From: Pseudomonas sp.
GTDB lineage: Bacteria; Pseudomonadota; Gammaproteobacteria; Pseudomonadales; Pseudomonadaceae
Length of the DNA stretch: 64,000 nucleotides
Assembly: GCA_007713455.1 (NCBI GenBank)
Contig: VMRT01000009.1
Coordinates: 1-64,000, forward strand
Direction: 5' to 3'
Below the pieces are notes generated by a model. The model saw nothing but the letters and a program-made list of their open reading frames with translations. It was not told the DNA's origin and ran no database searches. This document shows positions 1-8,279 of the stretch, one piece after another. The position numbers were made by a program, and so were the translations under genes. Positions within the stretch are counted from its first letter, which is position 1. The number at the start of each line of letters is the position of its first letter.

Positions 1-382
1 GACCGACCTGCTGATCCTCGACGACTGGGGCCTGGCCCCGTTCACCGGCGAGCAACGGCGCGACATGCTGGAGCTACTGGACGACCGTTACGGCCAGCGC
101 TCGACCATCGTCACCAGCCAGATGCCGGTGGACAACTGGCACGAACTGATCGGCGATCCGACCCTGGCCGATGCCATCCTCGACCGCCTGGTGCACAACG
201 CTTATCGGATCAATCTGAAGGGTGAATCAATGCGCAAACGGACGCAGAAATTGACGACGCCAGCCAACCCGGACTAACAATGCCACCCCTGCGTCGCTGC
301 GCTCCGACTGCCTGTCCGAATGAGCGTGGAACAGGTGTCCGGATCAGCGTGGGCTGAGTGTCCGAATGGCGTGGAATCCGCA
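1..382 (+). mobile_element. Right end of an IS21-family insertion sequence
   Basis: The istB end is followed by about 100 bases with three imperfect copies of a TGTCCGAATnAGCGTGG-type motif, starting near 312, 335 and 356. The last copy runs into GTGGAATCCGCA, which ends at about 382. Repeated transposase-binding motifs inside the termini are typical of IS21 elements. The other end is outside the window, so neither the full length nor the target duplication can be read. The element abuts, and appears to be inserted into, an older transposase relic. Confidence 0.7.
2..277 (+). CDS. istB: IstB-like ATPase of an IS21-family element, C-terminal part (5' end outside window)
   Basis: This is the C-terminal part of the IS21-family helper ATPase, which works with the IstA transposase to choose and remodel target DNA. 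The reading frame is open from base 2 to the stop at 277, about 91 codons. It shows the AAA+ Walker B-like stretch LLILDDWGLAPF, the GQRSTIVTSQMP sensor segment and the typical end DRLVHNAYRINLKGESMRK. The P-loop and the istA gene must lie left of the window. The element's right terminus follows at about 382. The family is clear; whether the gene is intact cannot be judged from this part. Confidence 0.85.
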   Translation, partial: TDLLILDDWGLAPFTGEQRRDMLELLDDRYGQRSTIVTSQMPVDNWHELIGDPTLADAILDRLVHNAYRINLKGESMRKRTQKLTTPANPD

Positions 383-651
383 GCGATAGGCCAGGTTCAG
401 ATGCACCTCCTCGCACAACCGCCGCTCGGAACGGGCCGTAGCAGTAACCACCCACCAGCATGCGCACCACCAATTCCAGGTCAATCTGACGGGCGTCCGA
501 TGGGGCTTTAGAAATCGGCCAGGTGGGCGCGCAGGTCGTTGAGATCCAGGCGCTGGTCAATGCTGCGCAAGAGGTGTTGGGGCGGGACGTGCTCTTCCAG
601 ATTGAACGAGTAGAACAGCCGCTGCTGTCCTACCGGTAACTGCCCCGTCAT
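383..651 (-). pseudogene. Decayed IS1182/IS5-type transposase N-terminal relic
   Basis: On the minus strand, reading from the ATG at 651, the protein starts MTGQLPVGQQRLFYSFNLEE and continues with HLLRSIDQRLDLNDLRAHLADF. This is the N-terminal pattern of IS1182-like transposases. A TAA stop then interrupts it near 507. The homologous continuation appears in shifted frames as DLELVVRMLVGGYCYG and then RSERRLCEEVHLNLAYR, so there are at least one nonsense change and two frameshifts. The similarity stops at about 383, where the IS21 terminus begins. It is non-functional and marks repeated transposition at this site. Confidence 0.75.
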
Positions 652-826
652 GCTGCCTACCCCCATGCTTGCTGACGGCGTGATTTTGACGACGACACGG
701 GGCGACAGCCATTTTTTCAACAGAATCGGCCAGAAGCGGTCATTGACCAGTCGTAGTAATAGATCGACTGCACTACGATTGTGTCAAACAACTAAGGCTG
801 CTCAGGGAGCGGCAGGCCAGAAAAGC

Positions 827-2965
827 ATGCATATTTCTAAATTGACGCTGGTCAACTACCGAAACTTTAAGAATACGACCCTTCAGTTTCACAAGGGCGT
901 GAACACCATCATCGGCGAGAATGGCTCAGGTAAGTCGAACATACTGCGAGCGATCCGCCTTCTTCTAGACGACACAATGGTGCGCGCGGCTTACCGCTTG
1001 GATGAATCGGATTTCAGCCGCTCACTCGGTCAATGGCAGGGCCATTGGATCATCATCAGCATGGAATTCGAGGAGATCAGCACCGACGAATCAGTGCAGG
1101 CACTGTTCCTACACGGCACTGCCACGCTGGAAGATACGCCACTTCGCAAGGCGACTTATAACCTGATTTTCCGGCCCAAGAAAGAAATCCGGTTGAAGCT
1201 GGCTGACCTTGATCTTTTTGACGCTGACCAGCTCGCAGAGATCCGCGACACGATTACGATCGACGACTACGAAACGATTTTCACGGGGCGGAGCTGGGCT
1301 GACTTTAGCGATCCCGATGTGTACAAGGCCTTCGTTGGCGACTTCGATCTGTGTTGCTTCAACTCGGAGACGGAATTCCCGGACATCGGATCGAAGGTGC
1401 CCGGATTCCTCTCCGTTACCAAAGAGGTATCGCTGACTTTCATTCAAGCACTGCGTGACGTTGTTGCCGAGTTTCATAACAACCGTACCAACCCTTTGCT
1501 TACCCTGCTCAAGAGCAAAAGTGGGGAGATCAACCCCGCCACGATGCAACCGATTACTGAGTTGGTTCGCGAACTCAATACATCTATCGAGGATCTGGAT
1601 GATGTGCAGTCGGTTCGCAACCATATTCGCGAGACCATCAAGGACGCTGCGGGCGAAACCTACTCGCCGGCGTCACTTTCGATCAAATCTGATTTGCCCG
1701 AGGATGCCGATAAGCTTTTCCAGTCTCTACGGCTTTTCGTGGGCGAATCAGAAGAAGGGTACGAGGGTGCCATTCATGAATTGAGCCTGGGAGGGGCCAA
1801 CCTCATCTACCTGACGCTCAAGCTTCTGGAGTTCAAGTACCAGCGCGAAAAACTGGCCATGGCCAACTTCCTACTAATCGAGGAGCCGGAAGCGCACATC
1901 CATACCCACATCCAAAAAACCCTGTTCGACCGTATCGCATATAGCGATGCGCAGATCATTTACACCACCCATTCCACTCACATCTCCGAAGTGAGCAATG
2001 TCAGTAACGTCAACATTCTGGGACGTCACGGCTCCTTCTGTGAGGCCTACCAGCCAGCTGCAGGCCTTGAGCCCGTCCAGGTCACCAGCATCCAGCGTTA
2101 TCTTGATGCGGTACGTAGCAATCTACTCTTCGCCAAGAGTGTGATTCTCGTCGAAGGTGATGTGGAAGAAATCCTGATACCGATACTCGTCAAGCAGGTG
2201 CTGGGATTAAGCGTTGATGAACTGGGCATTAGCGTCATTAACATCCGCAGTACGGGCTTCAAAAATGTTGCAGTCCTGTTCCACGACCTGCGCATCCGAA
2301 AGCGGTGCGCTATCGTCACCGACCTCGATCAGGCCTTTTTCGACATCACACCACTACCCACCGATGCCCCTCCTACGGTAGCGAAAAAAGCCAAAGCGGC
2401 CGGTTCGCAGAAGTCAGGCTTGGAGCGAAAAGCTGATCTGGATGGGTTCATTACCGGCAACCCTTGGCTTGCGGCCTTCTACGCCAAACATACCTTCGAG
2501 GTCGACTTTGTCTCTGCCGGCAACCATGAGGCAGTTGTTCAGACTGTCCCGAAAGTCTACACGGACGATGCAACGATCAAGCAAGCCAAGGCGGAGCTCC
2601 AATCCGGAGAGTTAGGGCAAATGGGAAGCCGAACGCTGACGATGGCCAAGCAAGAGGGCAAGGGATGGTTCGCCATATTGCTTGCCGAGTATCTCACCAC
2701 TCAGATTCAGATCCCTGCCTACATCTTGCAAGCTATTCATTTTGCACACGGCCCCTTCTCCCACTCCCTGATTGGCAGAATCCTCCAGCATCGCGCCGAA
2801 TGCCTGTTCAGTTCCTGGCCTTCGTTCGCTACCCAGAAGAAGGATTTCCTGCTTGAGGTAGAGCGCTTTCAGCGAAACGAGATCAACCTGCAGGCCCTCA
2901 AAACAGCAGCCTTACTCATGATACCGGGGGACGCCATCAATGACTTTCTAGCGGAGATGACGTGA
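827..2965 (+). CDS. gajA: Gabija-like GajA: OLD-family ATPase/TOPRIM nuclease
   Basis: This 712-residue protein is an ABC-type ATPase fused to a TOPRIM nuclease, the architecture of OLD-family nucleases including GajA of the Gabija anti-phage system. The N-terminus reads MHISKLTLVNYRNF, with Walker A GENGSGKSN at residues 30-38. An ABC signature-like LSLGGANLIY is followed by Walker B LLIEEPEAHIH (Glu352) and the H-loop IIYTTHSTHIS. The TOPRIM part has VILVEGD (Glu443) and VTDLDQ (Asp499, Asp501). I chose the ATG at 827 because residues encoded upstream do not fit the family; its ribosome site is weak. The protein is longer than the Bacillus GajA (about 580 residues), with the extra length at the C-terminus. 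The UvrD-like partner overlaps its stop. The family is certain; the Gabija role is inferred from the pairing. Confidence 0.85.
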   Translation: MHISKLTLVNYRNFKNTTLQFHKGVNTIIGENGSGKSNILRAIRLLLDDTMVRAAYRLDESDFSRSLGQWQGHWIIISMEFEEISTDESVQALFLHGTATLEDTPLRKATYNLIFRPKKEIRLKLADLDLFDADQLAEIRDTITIDDYETIFTGRSWADFSDPDVYKAFVGDFDLCCFNSETEFPDIGSKVPGFLSVTKEVSLTFIQALRDVVAEFHNNRTNPLLTLLKSKSGEINPATMQPITELVRELNTSIEDLDDVQSVRNHIRETIKDAAGETYSPASLSIKSDLPEDADKLFQSLRLFVGESEEGYEGAIHELSLGGANLIYLTLKLLEFKYQREKLAMANFLLIEEPEAHIHTHIQKTLFDRIAYSDAQIIYTTHSTHISEVSNVSNVNILGRHGSFCEAYQPAAGLEPVQVTSIQRYLDAVRSNLLFAKSVILVEGDVEEILIPILVKQVLGLSVDELGISVINIRSTGFKNVAVLFHDLRIRKRCAIVTDLDQAFFDITPLPTDAPPTVAKKAKAAGSQKSGLERKADLDGFITGNPWLAAFYAKHTFEVDFVSAGNHEAVVQTVPKVYTDDATIKQAKAELQSGELGQMGSRTLTMAKQEGKGWFAILLAEYLTTQIQIPAYILQAIHFAHGPFSHSLIGRILQHRAECLFSSWPSFATQKKDFLLEVERFQRNEINLQALKTAALLMIPGDAINDFLAEMT

Positions 2966-4746
2966 TGTTCACCTGGGATCCCCAAGATCTTAATAGTGAG
3001 CAATCAGCGGCCGTCGTAGAGCCCTCGAGTGTTTTCCTGATTGCATGCCCTGGCAGCGGCAAGACGCGAACCCTGACCTACAAAATTGCCTACGAGCTGT
3101 CTCGACGCACTGACAAGCGGATCGTTGTAGCCATTACCTACACTCATCGCGCTGCCGATGAGATCCAAGAGCGTATCGAGGACCTAGGGATCGACACCTC
3201 CGGGCTATGGATCGGCACGATCCATGCTTTCTGCCTGGAGTGGATCATCAAGCCCTACGGCATTTACAGCCCCGCGCTCGCCCACGGCTACCGCGTCATC
3301 GACACACATGATCGCGAACTCCTGCTGGGAAGACTTTGCGAGCCATATCGAGGTGTCACCCACTGGGATTGCGATTACTACGTTACCGAAGCGGGGTATC
3401 ACCTTGGCTGTCCTGACACTCGAAAGCACGACGCAATACACAAGGTGCTAGCGGAGTACTTTAAAGAACTTACAGCGAGTCGACAGATCGACTTCGAGCA
3501 GATTCTGTGGCATGCCCATACCCTGATGCGAGATCAGGTGCACATCGCAGTTCTGCTCTCTCGAGTGTTTTCCCATGTTCTCGTGGATGAGTATCAGGAC
3601 ACCAAAAAGATCCAGTACAGCCTTGTGACGTCCATACTTCGCGCAGGCCGTGGGCAGACTAAGGCGTTCATCGTTGGCGACCCGAACCAAGCTATCTACG
3701 GCTCACTTGGTGGGTACGCGATGCCAGTGGCAGATTTTCGCGCCCAGGCTGGGATTCCGATTAAGGAAATGGCACTCAGCCGTAACTATCGATCCAGCGA
3801 GCGAATCATTAGCTACTTCTCGAATTTCAACGTGCATGCGACAAGTATCAAAAGCGCGGGCAAACATGCCGCGTTTCCCAGCCTGGTGACCTACAACCAG
3901 GAAGTAGCACATAGCGATGTGCATGACGAGCTGGTCAGATTGATTCAGTTGAGTCTCGCCGCCGGCAATTCACCCGAAAATATCTGCGTCCTAGGACCAT
4001 GGTGGATTCTGCTGGCCTCGACAACTCGCAAGCTGGTGACGATGCTACCTGACCAGCAATTCGATGGTCCGGGCCTAGTTCCTTTTAGCAACGACCCTGA
4101 TAACTTCTGGTTCAAGGTCTCCAAGATCTTGCTGACAGAGTCCTCTCCGAATCTGCTCGCTCGACGAATGCGCTGGGCAAATGACGTGATCAAAGACCTC
4201 GACGATTTCGGCGTCGACACCACACGACTGACGCCACGCATGCTGTTGCGGGAGTGCAACGCACTCGAAATCGATGAATCGGATGGACTCCGTTACCTGA
4301 ACCAGGCCTTCACCGACCTATTCGAGCGTCTCAACATCCCCCAAGAAAGCTTTCTTCCACTCCCGTCACTCCGGGAGGCTTTCTTCAGAAGCTCGGCAGC
4401 GAGAATTGAGAGGTTGCAGAGCGCTGGGGCGAGCTACATCAATCAAGTGTCATTCTTCAAGAAAGTGTTCCGTGAGCGGACCGGCATAACGGTTTCCACC
4501 ATCCATGGGGTCAAGGGGGCCGAGTTCGACGTTGTCATCGCCTTTGGCCTGTTGGAAGGCATGGTGCCGCACTTCAATGAAGCGAATGGGCACGTTGCCG
4601 CGAGCAAGCTCCTCTATGTATTGAGCTCACGTGCTCGCAAACATCTTCACTTGATCTCAGAGACGGGACGACCGCGAGGACGGTATGGGGTCTATTCCCC
4701 GACCGAGTCACTCGCGGCTTGCCACTTCATCTACGACTCGAACTAG
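2965..4746 (+). CDS. gajB: Gabija-like GajB: UvrD/Rep-type SF1A helicase
   Basis: This 593-residue superfamily 1A helicase has its motifs in order: Q-motif region LNSEQSAAV, Walker A ACPGSGKTRT, motif Ia TYTHRAADE, Walker B VLVDEYQDT, motif III GDPNQAIYG, motif IV SRNYRSS, motif V TIHGVKGAEFD and a motif VI-like LYVLSSRARKH. The ATG at 2965 overlaps the gajA stop (TGATG), implying translational coupling; a GTG at 2962 is the alternative. An OLD-type nuclease directly followed by a UvrD-like helicase defines Gabija, where the pair senses phage replication through nucleotide depletion and degrades DNA. That activity is known for Bacillus Gabija and inferred here. Base composition matches gajA and differs from the core genes. 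Confidence 0.85.
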   Translation: MFTWDPQDLNSEQSAAVVEPSSVFLIACPGSGKTRTLTYKIAYELSRRTDKRIVVAITYTHRAADEIQERIEDLGIDTSGLWIGTIHAFCLEWIIKPYGIYSPALAHGYRVIDTHDRELLLGRLCEPYRGVTHWDCDYYVTEAGYHLGCPDTRKHDAIHKVLAEYFKELTASRQIDFEQILWHAHTLMRDQVHIAVLLSRVFSHVLVDEYQDTKKIQYSLVTSILRAGRGQTKAFIVGDPNQAIYGSLGGYAMPVADFRAQAGIPIKEMALSRNYRSSERIISYFSNFNVHATSIKSAGKHAAFPSLVTYNQEVAHSDVHDELVRLIQLSLAAGNSPENICVLGPWWILLASTTRKLVTMLPDQQFDGPGLVPFSNDPDNFWFKVSKILLTESSPNLLARRMRWANDVIKDLDDFGVDTTRLTPRMLLRECNALEIDESDGLRYLNQAFTDLFERLNIPQESFLPLPSLREAFFRSSAARIERLQSAGASYINQVSFFKKVFRERTGITVSTIHGVKGAEFDVVIAFGLLEGMVPHFNEANGHVAASKLLYVLSSRARKHLHLISETGRPRGRYGVYSPTESLAACHFIYDSN

Positions 4747-5022
4747 GATCACTAGTCGACTTGGCCTCTAAGGGGGTCGACTGCGTTACCGTGAGAGACC
4801 TACATCCGCTTCTGGCCATCTTTTGCCTGATGCAACTGACCGCTGCGGGTCGCTCCCTGCCAGTCAGGGCACATGAAGCGTTCCGATCAGATTCGATGCA
4901 AATGACTGGTCAGGTCGAGTGCAAATGGGTGGGCAAGTCGGTGCAATTATCCAGGCAGATAAGGCTTCATACCATGTTGACGAGAAGCCGCCTCTCCCCG
5001 CGGACATTTCAGGAGCAATACC

Positions 5023-5301
5023 ATGACGATGGCCCATGAGCGCACCCGTAGCGTTGTTCAAACACGGGACTTCCTACAGGAGCTGGCTAGGGACACGAGC
5101 CTTCCTGAAAACGTACGGTACCAAGCAAATAATCTACTTCGGCATTACCCGACAGCAGAAGCCGTCTGGTTGGCTGGCCGAGTGGAAGAGCGATCCAAGC
5201 AAGAGCTTTCCCTATTGGCCGACAAGCATGGACCTCTACATCCGGTGTTAGTCAGCTGGCTGTTAAATGATCCGATGTTTTCTGATAACGGAACTAGCTG
5301 A
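5023..5301 (+). CDS. BPSL0761-family small protein
   Basis: This 92-residue protein starts MTMAHERTRSVVQTRDFL, with AGGAGC about ten bases before the ATG. The ERTR-V---R-FL-EL pattern, the SLPE--R--A--LLRHYP segment and the size match the uncharacterised BPSL0761 family, which in my experience is common in mobile islands of beta- and gammaproteobacteria. No enzymatic motif, signal peptide or membrane segment is visible, and the protein looks helical and charged. It lies 276 bases after gajB on the same strand, inside the island. Whether it belongs functionally to the defence module is unknown. Confidence 0.7.
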   Translation: MTMAHERTRSVVQTRDFLQELARDTSLPENVRYQANNLLRHYPTAEAVWLAGRVEERSKQELSLLADKHGPLHPVLVSWLLNDPMFSDNGTS

Positions 5302-5444
5302 GTCAGACCAAATGGGGGGCACTAGTACATTGCTTTACGTTGACCATGGTGAGCTTGTGAGGGCAAGCGGCGATCACCAGTCCATCAAACGTGATGAAGC
5401 TCTCTTTTTTTGACAAGAATTAAGATTTTTCGTGCATTTAGTAA

Positions 5445-5834
5445 TTCGTGGAATTCGTCGAAGATCACCAGGCCGACGCCTTCCAGCGCCGGGTCGTCCT
5501 GCAGCCGCCGCGCGAGAATGCCCTCGGTGACTACCTCGATGCGCGTGTTCGGCCCGACCTTGCTTTCCAGCCGGATGCGGTAGCCGACGGTTTCGCCGAC
5601 GCGCTCGCCCAGCTCACTGGCCAGCCGCTCAGCCGCTGCGCGGGCAGCCAGACGGCGCGGCTCCAGCATGATGATGCTCTGCCCGCCCAGCCAGGCTTCG
5701 TCGAGCAGCGCCAGCGGCACGCGAGTGGTCTTGCCGGCGCCGGGCGGTGCTTCGAGAACGGCTTCGTCGCGCTGTTGCAGGGCCTGGCGCAACGCCGGCA
5801 GGACTTCGTCGATCGGTAGGGAATTCATGGGCAC
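5445..5834 (-). pseudogene. hrpB: hrpB, ATP-dependent helicase, truncated after 130 codons by the island
   Basis: This is the N-terminal fragment of the DEAH-box helicase HrpB (normally about 830-850 residues). From the ATG at 5834 it shows the Walker A motif [13 protein letters not shown], motif Ia [16 protein letters not shown], the segment [15 protein letters not shown] and Walker [10 protein letters not shown]. Family members continue with HERSLQADL. Here, after Glu130 (about base 5445), the sequence changes abruptly to AT-rich DNA encoding [10 protein letters not shown] and stops at 5385. The remaining roughly 700 codons are not in the window. The gene is therefore broken and should encode no helicase unless an intact copy exists elsewhere. 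Confidence 0.9.
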
Positions 5835-5887
5835 TCGCTTCGGGCAGACGATTCAACAACCGAGGCGCCCGCCCGAAGCTGGGCGCA

Positions 5888-6388
5888 TCAGTTGACGCTA
5901 TAGCCGCGTCCGGTCAGGCAGGCGCCAAGGGCGCGCTTGTAGGTGTCGGCAACGCTCGCCGCCGGAGCCGTCCGAGCGCTGGCCGGATCGAAACCGCTCT
6001 GGCTCACGGCCCAGATATGACACTCGTAGCGGTCGCGGCTTTGCTGCTCGGCGCTCTGGTCCTTGGCCGGATAGGCGATGACATCATATCGCGTGGCCTC
6101 ACTGGCCGGCAGCGGCGGATGACTGACCGGCTCGTAGACATTGCGCTCTACATTCCACAGGTAATAGGTACCGGCGGCGATGAAGTAGAGCATGCTGCCG
6201 ATCCAGATTTCCCGCGCACCGGCCGGAAGACCGTGGCCGTGACGCGGACCCGGCACATGCTGCGGCCTCGGTCCCGCCGGCCCTCTATGCGCACCCGGCC
6301 CGGGACCGGGCGGTGCGGCGGTGACCGGCAAGGCGATGCAGAGGGAAAGAACGACGCCAAGCGCGGCGCGCGGCAGTGACCTGGGCAT
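5888..6388 (-). CDS. Secreted protein with Pro/Gly/His-rich N-region, DUF6515-like
   Basis: This 166-residue protein has a signal peptide (hydrophobic run ALGVVLSLCIALPVTA, cleavage near residue 24). A Pro/Gly/His-rich segment follows, then a short region with IWIGSMLYFIAAGTYYLW and a conserved motif QQSRDRYECHIWAVSQSGFDP near the C-terminus. The DRYECH-WAV-QSGFDP motif recurs in small periplasmic proteins of the DUF6515 type. No activity is known. It is divergent from the lipoprotein gene to its right and lies 53 bases from the hrpB remnant start, probably as its own transcription unit. Confidence 0.7.
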   Translation of the reverse strand: MPRSLPRAALGVVLSLCIALPVTAAPPGPGPGAHRGPAGPRPQHVPGPRHGHGLPAGAREIWIGSMLYFIAAGTYYLWNVERNVYEPVSHPPLPASEATRYDVIAYPAKDQSAEQQSRDRYECHIWAVSQSGFDPASARTAPAASVADTYKRALGACLTGRGYSVN

Positions 6389-6601
6389 GATTGAACTCCG
6401 GGATGGGATGAAATCGCAGCGCGCTTATCTGCCCGGCCGATGCAGCGGTCCGTCAGGCCTCGGTAAGGACTGGGTAAAGCCACCCCATGCGTCAGCGCAC
6501 ACGCCGAACACCCGAGCCCGCGGCATGGTCTGATATCGAGAAAACATCATCCAGCTGTCTTCCGGCCTTGTATAGTTGCGCCACTTTTCCAGGAGGTCCT
6601 T

Positions 6602-7018
6602 ATGCGTACTCGTAACCGAATCATCGGCGGCGTGTTGGCCGCTTCCCTGTTCACCCAGCTGACCGCCTGCGGCACGCTGTTCTACCCGGATCGCCGCGGG
6701 CAGATCGAAGGCCGCATCGACCCGGCCATCGCCGCGCTCAATGCGGTCGGGCTGCTGTTCTACGTCATCCCCGGCTTGATTGCCTTCGGCATCGACTTCG
6801 CCACCGGCGCGATCTACCTGCCCGACGACGAGTACTCCATGGCCCCGGAAAAGCTGCAGGAAGCCATCGGCGCCGACGGCCAGATCGATCAGGCCCGCCT
6901 GAAAGCCATCATCGAGAAGGAAATCGGCCGCAGCCTGCCGCTGGACGATCCGCGTCTGATCCAGCACAGCGGCAGCGTCGAGCAACTGGCCGCCTTCGGC
7001 CTGCGCCCTGCGGCCTGA
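6602..7018 (+). CDS. Small conserved lipoprotein
   Basis: This 138-residue protein begins with a lipoprotein signal peptide (MRTRNRIIGGVLAASLF) ending in a lipobox LTAC, so the mature protein would be anchored by Cys23. AGGAGG lies just before the ATG. The next part, DPAIAALNAVGLLFYVIPGLIAFGIDFATG, could be one or two membrane segments. The tail is acidic and helical. Pseudomonads carry many homologues of unknown function. It ends 25 bases before fieF on the same strand, so the two may be co-transcribed. Confidence 0.75.
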   Translation: MRTRNRIIGGVLAASLFTQLTACGTLFYPDRRGQIEGRIDPAIAALNAVGLLFYVIPGLIAFGIDFATGAIYLPDDEYSMAPEKLQEAIGADGQIDQARLKAIIEKEIGRSLPLDDPRLIQHSGSVEQLAAFGLRPAA

Positions 7019-7043
7019 TGACTCGCGCGGATAACGGCCAGCG

Positions 7044-7934
7044 ATGAGCATCAATCGTGACCACGCCCGGCTCATGCGCCGGGCGACCGCTGCGGCGCTG
7101 GCGACGGCGATCCTGCTGGCGCTGAGCAAGGCCGTGGCCTGGTGGCTGAGCGGCTCGGTGAGCCTGCTCGCCGGCCTCACCGATTCGCTGCTCGACGGCG
7201 CCGCGTCGCTGCTCAACCTGCTCGCGGTGCACTACTCGCTGCGCCCGGCCGACGACGACCATCGCTACGGCCACGGCAAGGCAGAGGCGCTGGCCGGGCT
7301 CGGCCAGGCGGCGTTCATCTGCGTCAGCGCGATCCTCGTCGGCGTGCAGGGCGTTGACCGCCTGCTGAACCCGCAACCGCTGGGCGCGCAGGGCTTGGGT
7401 ATCGCAGTGATGATCTTCTCGCTGTTGATGACCGCCATCCTGCTGAGCTACCAGCACCACGTGGTCAAGCTCACCGGCTCCACCGCCATACGCGCCGATT
7501 CGCTGCACTACCGCTCCGACCTGCTACTCAACACCAGCATCCTGCTCGCGCTGGTGCTGGCCAGCTTCGGCTGGGAGCGACTGGACGCACTGTTCGGCAT
7601 CGGTATCGCGCTGTACATCTTCTGGAGCGCCATCACCATCGTCCGTGAGGCCGGCGCGGTGCTGATGGATACCGAACTGTCGCCGGAGATCAGCGAGCAG
7701 ATGCAGAAGCTGGTCTGCGAAGTGCCGGGCGTGCATGGCTGCCATGACTTCCGCACACGCATTTCGGGCACCCGCTGGTTCGTGCAATTGCATCTGGAGC
7801 TGCCGGGGGACCTGCCGCTGTCGCAGGCGCATGATCTGTGTGTGGCGGTGGAGAACGCGATTCACGATCGCTATCCGAATGCGGAGGTGCTGGTGCATGC
7901 CGATCCGCTTGAGGTAGCGCCGCCGAAGCGGTGA
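7044..7934 (+). CDS. fieF: Cation diffusion facilitator (FieF/YiiP type), divalent metal efflux
   Basis: This 296-residue inner-membrane CDF transporter exports Zn(II)/Fe(II) in exchange for protons. Several hydrophobic helices fill residues 10-200, followed by a cytoplasmic metal-binding domain. The transport-site signatures are DSLLDG in TM2 (the D-x3-D pair) and HYRSD in TM5 (the H-x3-D pair). The DDDHRYGHGKAEALA loop is characteristic of FieF, and the C-terminal domain has the expected acidic and His residues (GCHDFRTR, VLVHADP). Length matches E. coli FieF (300). It lies just downstream of the small lipoprotein gene and before a strong inverted repeat. Confidence 0.93.
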   Translation: MSINRDHARLMRRATAAALATAILLALSKAVAWWLSGSVSLLAGLTDSLLDGAASLLNLLAVHYSLRPADDDHRYGHGKAEALAGLGQAAFICVSAILVGVQGVDRLLNPQPLGAQGLGIAVMIFSLLMTAILLSYQHHVVKLTGSTAIRADSLHYRSDLLLNTSILLALVLASFGWERLDALFGIGIALYIFWSAITIVREAGAVLMDTELSPEISEQMQKLVCEVPGVHGCHDFRTRISGTRWFVQLHLELPGDLPLSQAHDLCVAVENAIHDRYPNAEVLVHADPLEVAPPKR

Positions 7935-7988
7935 TTGGAGTTTTCGGATTCCATTTCCAAGGCACCACCACAACGCCCACAACGAAAA

Positions 7989-8010
7989 AGACCACGCCTG
8001 GGCGTGGTCT
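7989..8010. terminator. Perfect inverted repeat downstream of fieF
   Basis: The 9-10 bp perfect stem AGACCACGC/GCGTGGTCT has a tiny loop. The U-tract lies on the minus-strand side (TTTTT after the stem), while the plus side has only TCTCTTCG. It may terminate fieF, but it would work better for a leftward transcript. Confidence 0.65.
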
Positions 8011-8016
8011 CTTCGA

Positions 8017-8279
8017 TTCGTCTGGCCGATGATAACGGCTTCTTCGCGCGGCGCCTCGTGAGCACCGGGGGCCCGGACCGTCGGTCTTGGTAAGACCTTC
8101 GGTGGTCACGGCGGGGATGCTGCGCCGTGTCCGTTTCTGCCGGGGGCTGAAGTTGAGATAAAGCTTACGCCCCACCACCCGGCACCGGATTGCGAATATT
8201 GCTGATCAAGGCATCACTTGCGCAATAAATCACCCTGCATTCATCATCATGCGCAATCTGTTCCCAAACGAGCCTCACC
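8017..8279. other. Non-coding interval between fieF and the Lrp-family gene
   Basis: No convincing protein-coding gene was found. The interval must hold the promoter of the rightward Lrp-type gene. It also has an imperfect hairpin around GGTCTTGGTAAGACC (about 8080-8095). On the minus strand there is a possible promoter (TTGCGC, 18 bases, CAATAT near 8195-8224) pointing at the terminator-like repeat at 7989-8010, so a short leftward RNA is conceivable. Confidence 0.4.

Noticed and set aside
4747-5022. Possible IS terminus or short gene downstream of gajB
   Set aside because: A few repeated TGCAAATG-like words near 4915-4930 recall IS ends, but no paired end or transposase is present and the open frame here has no support.
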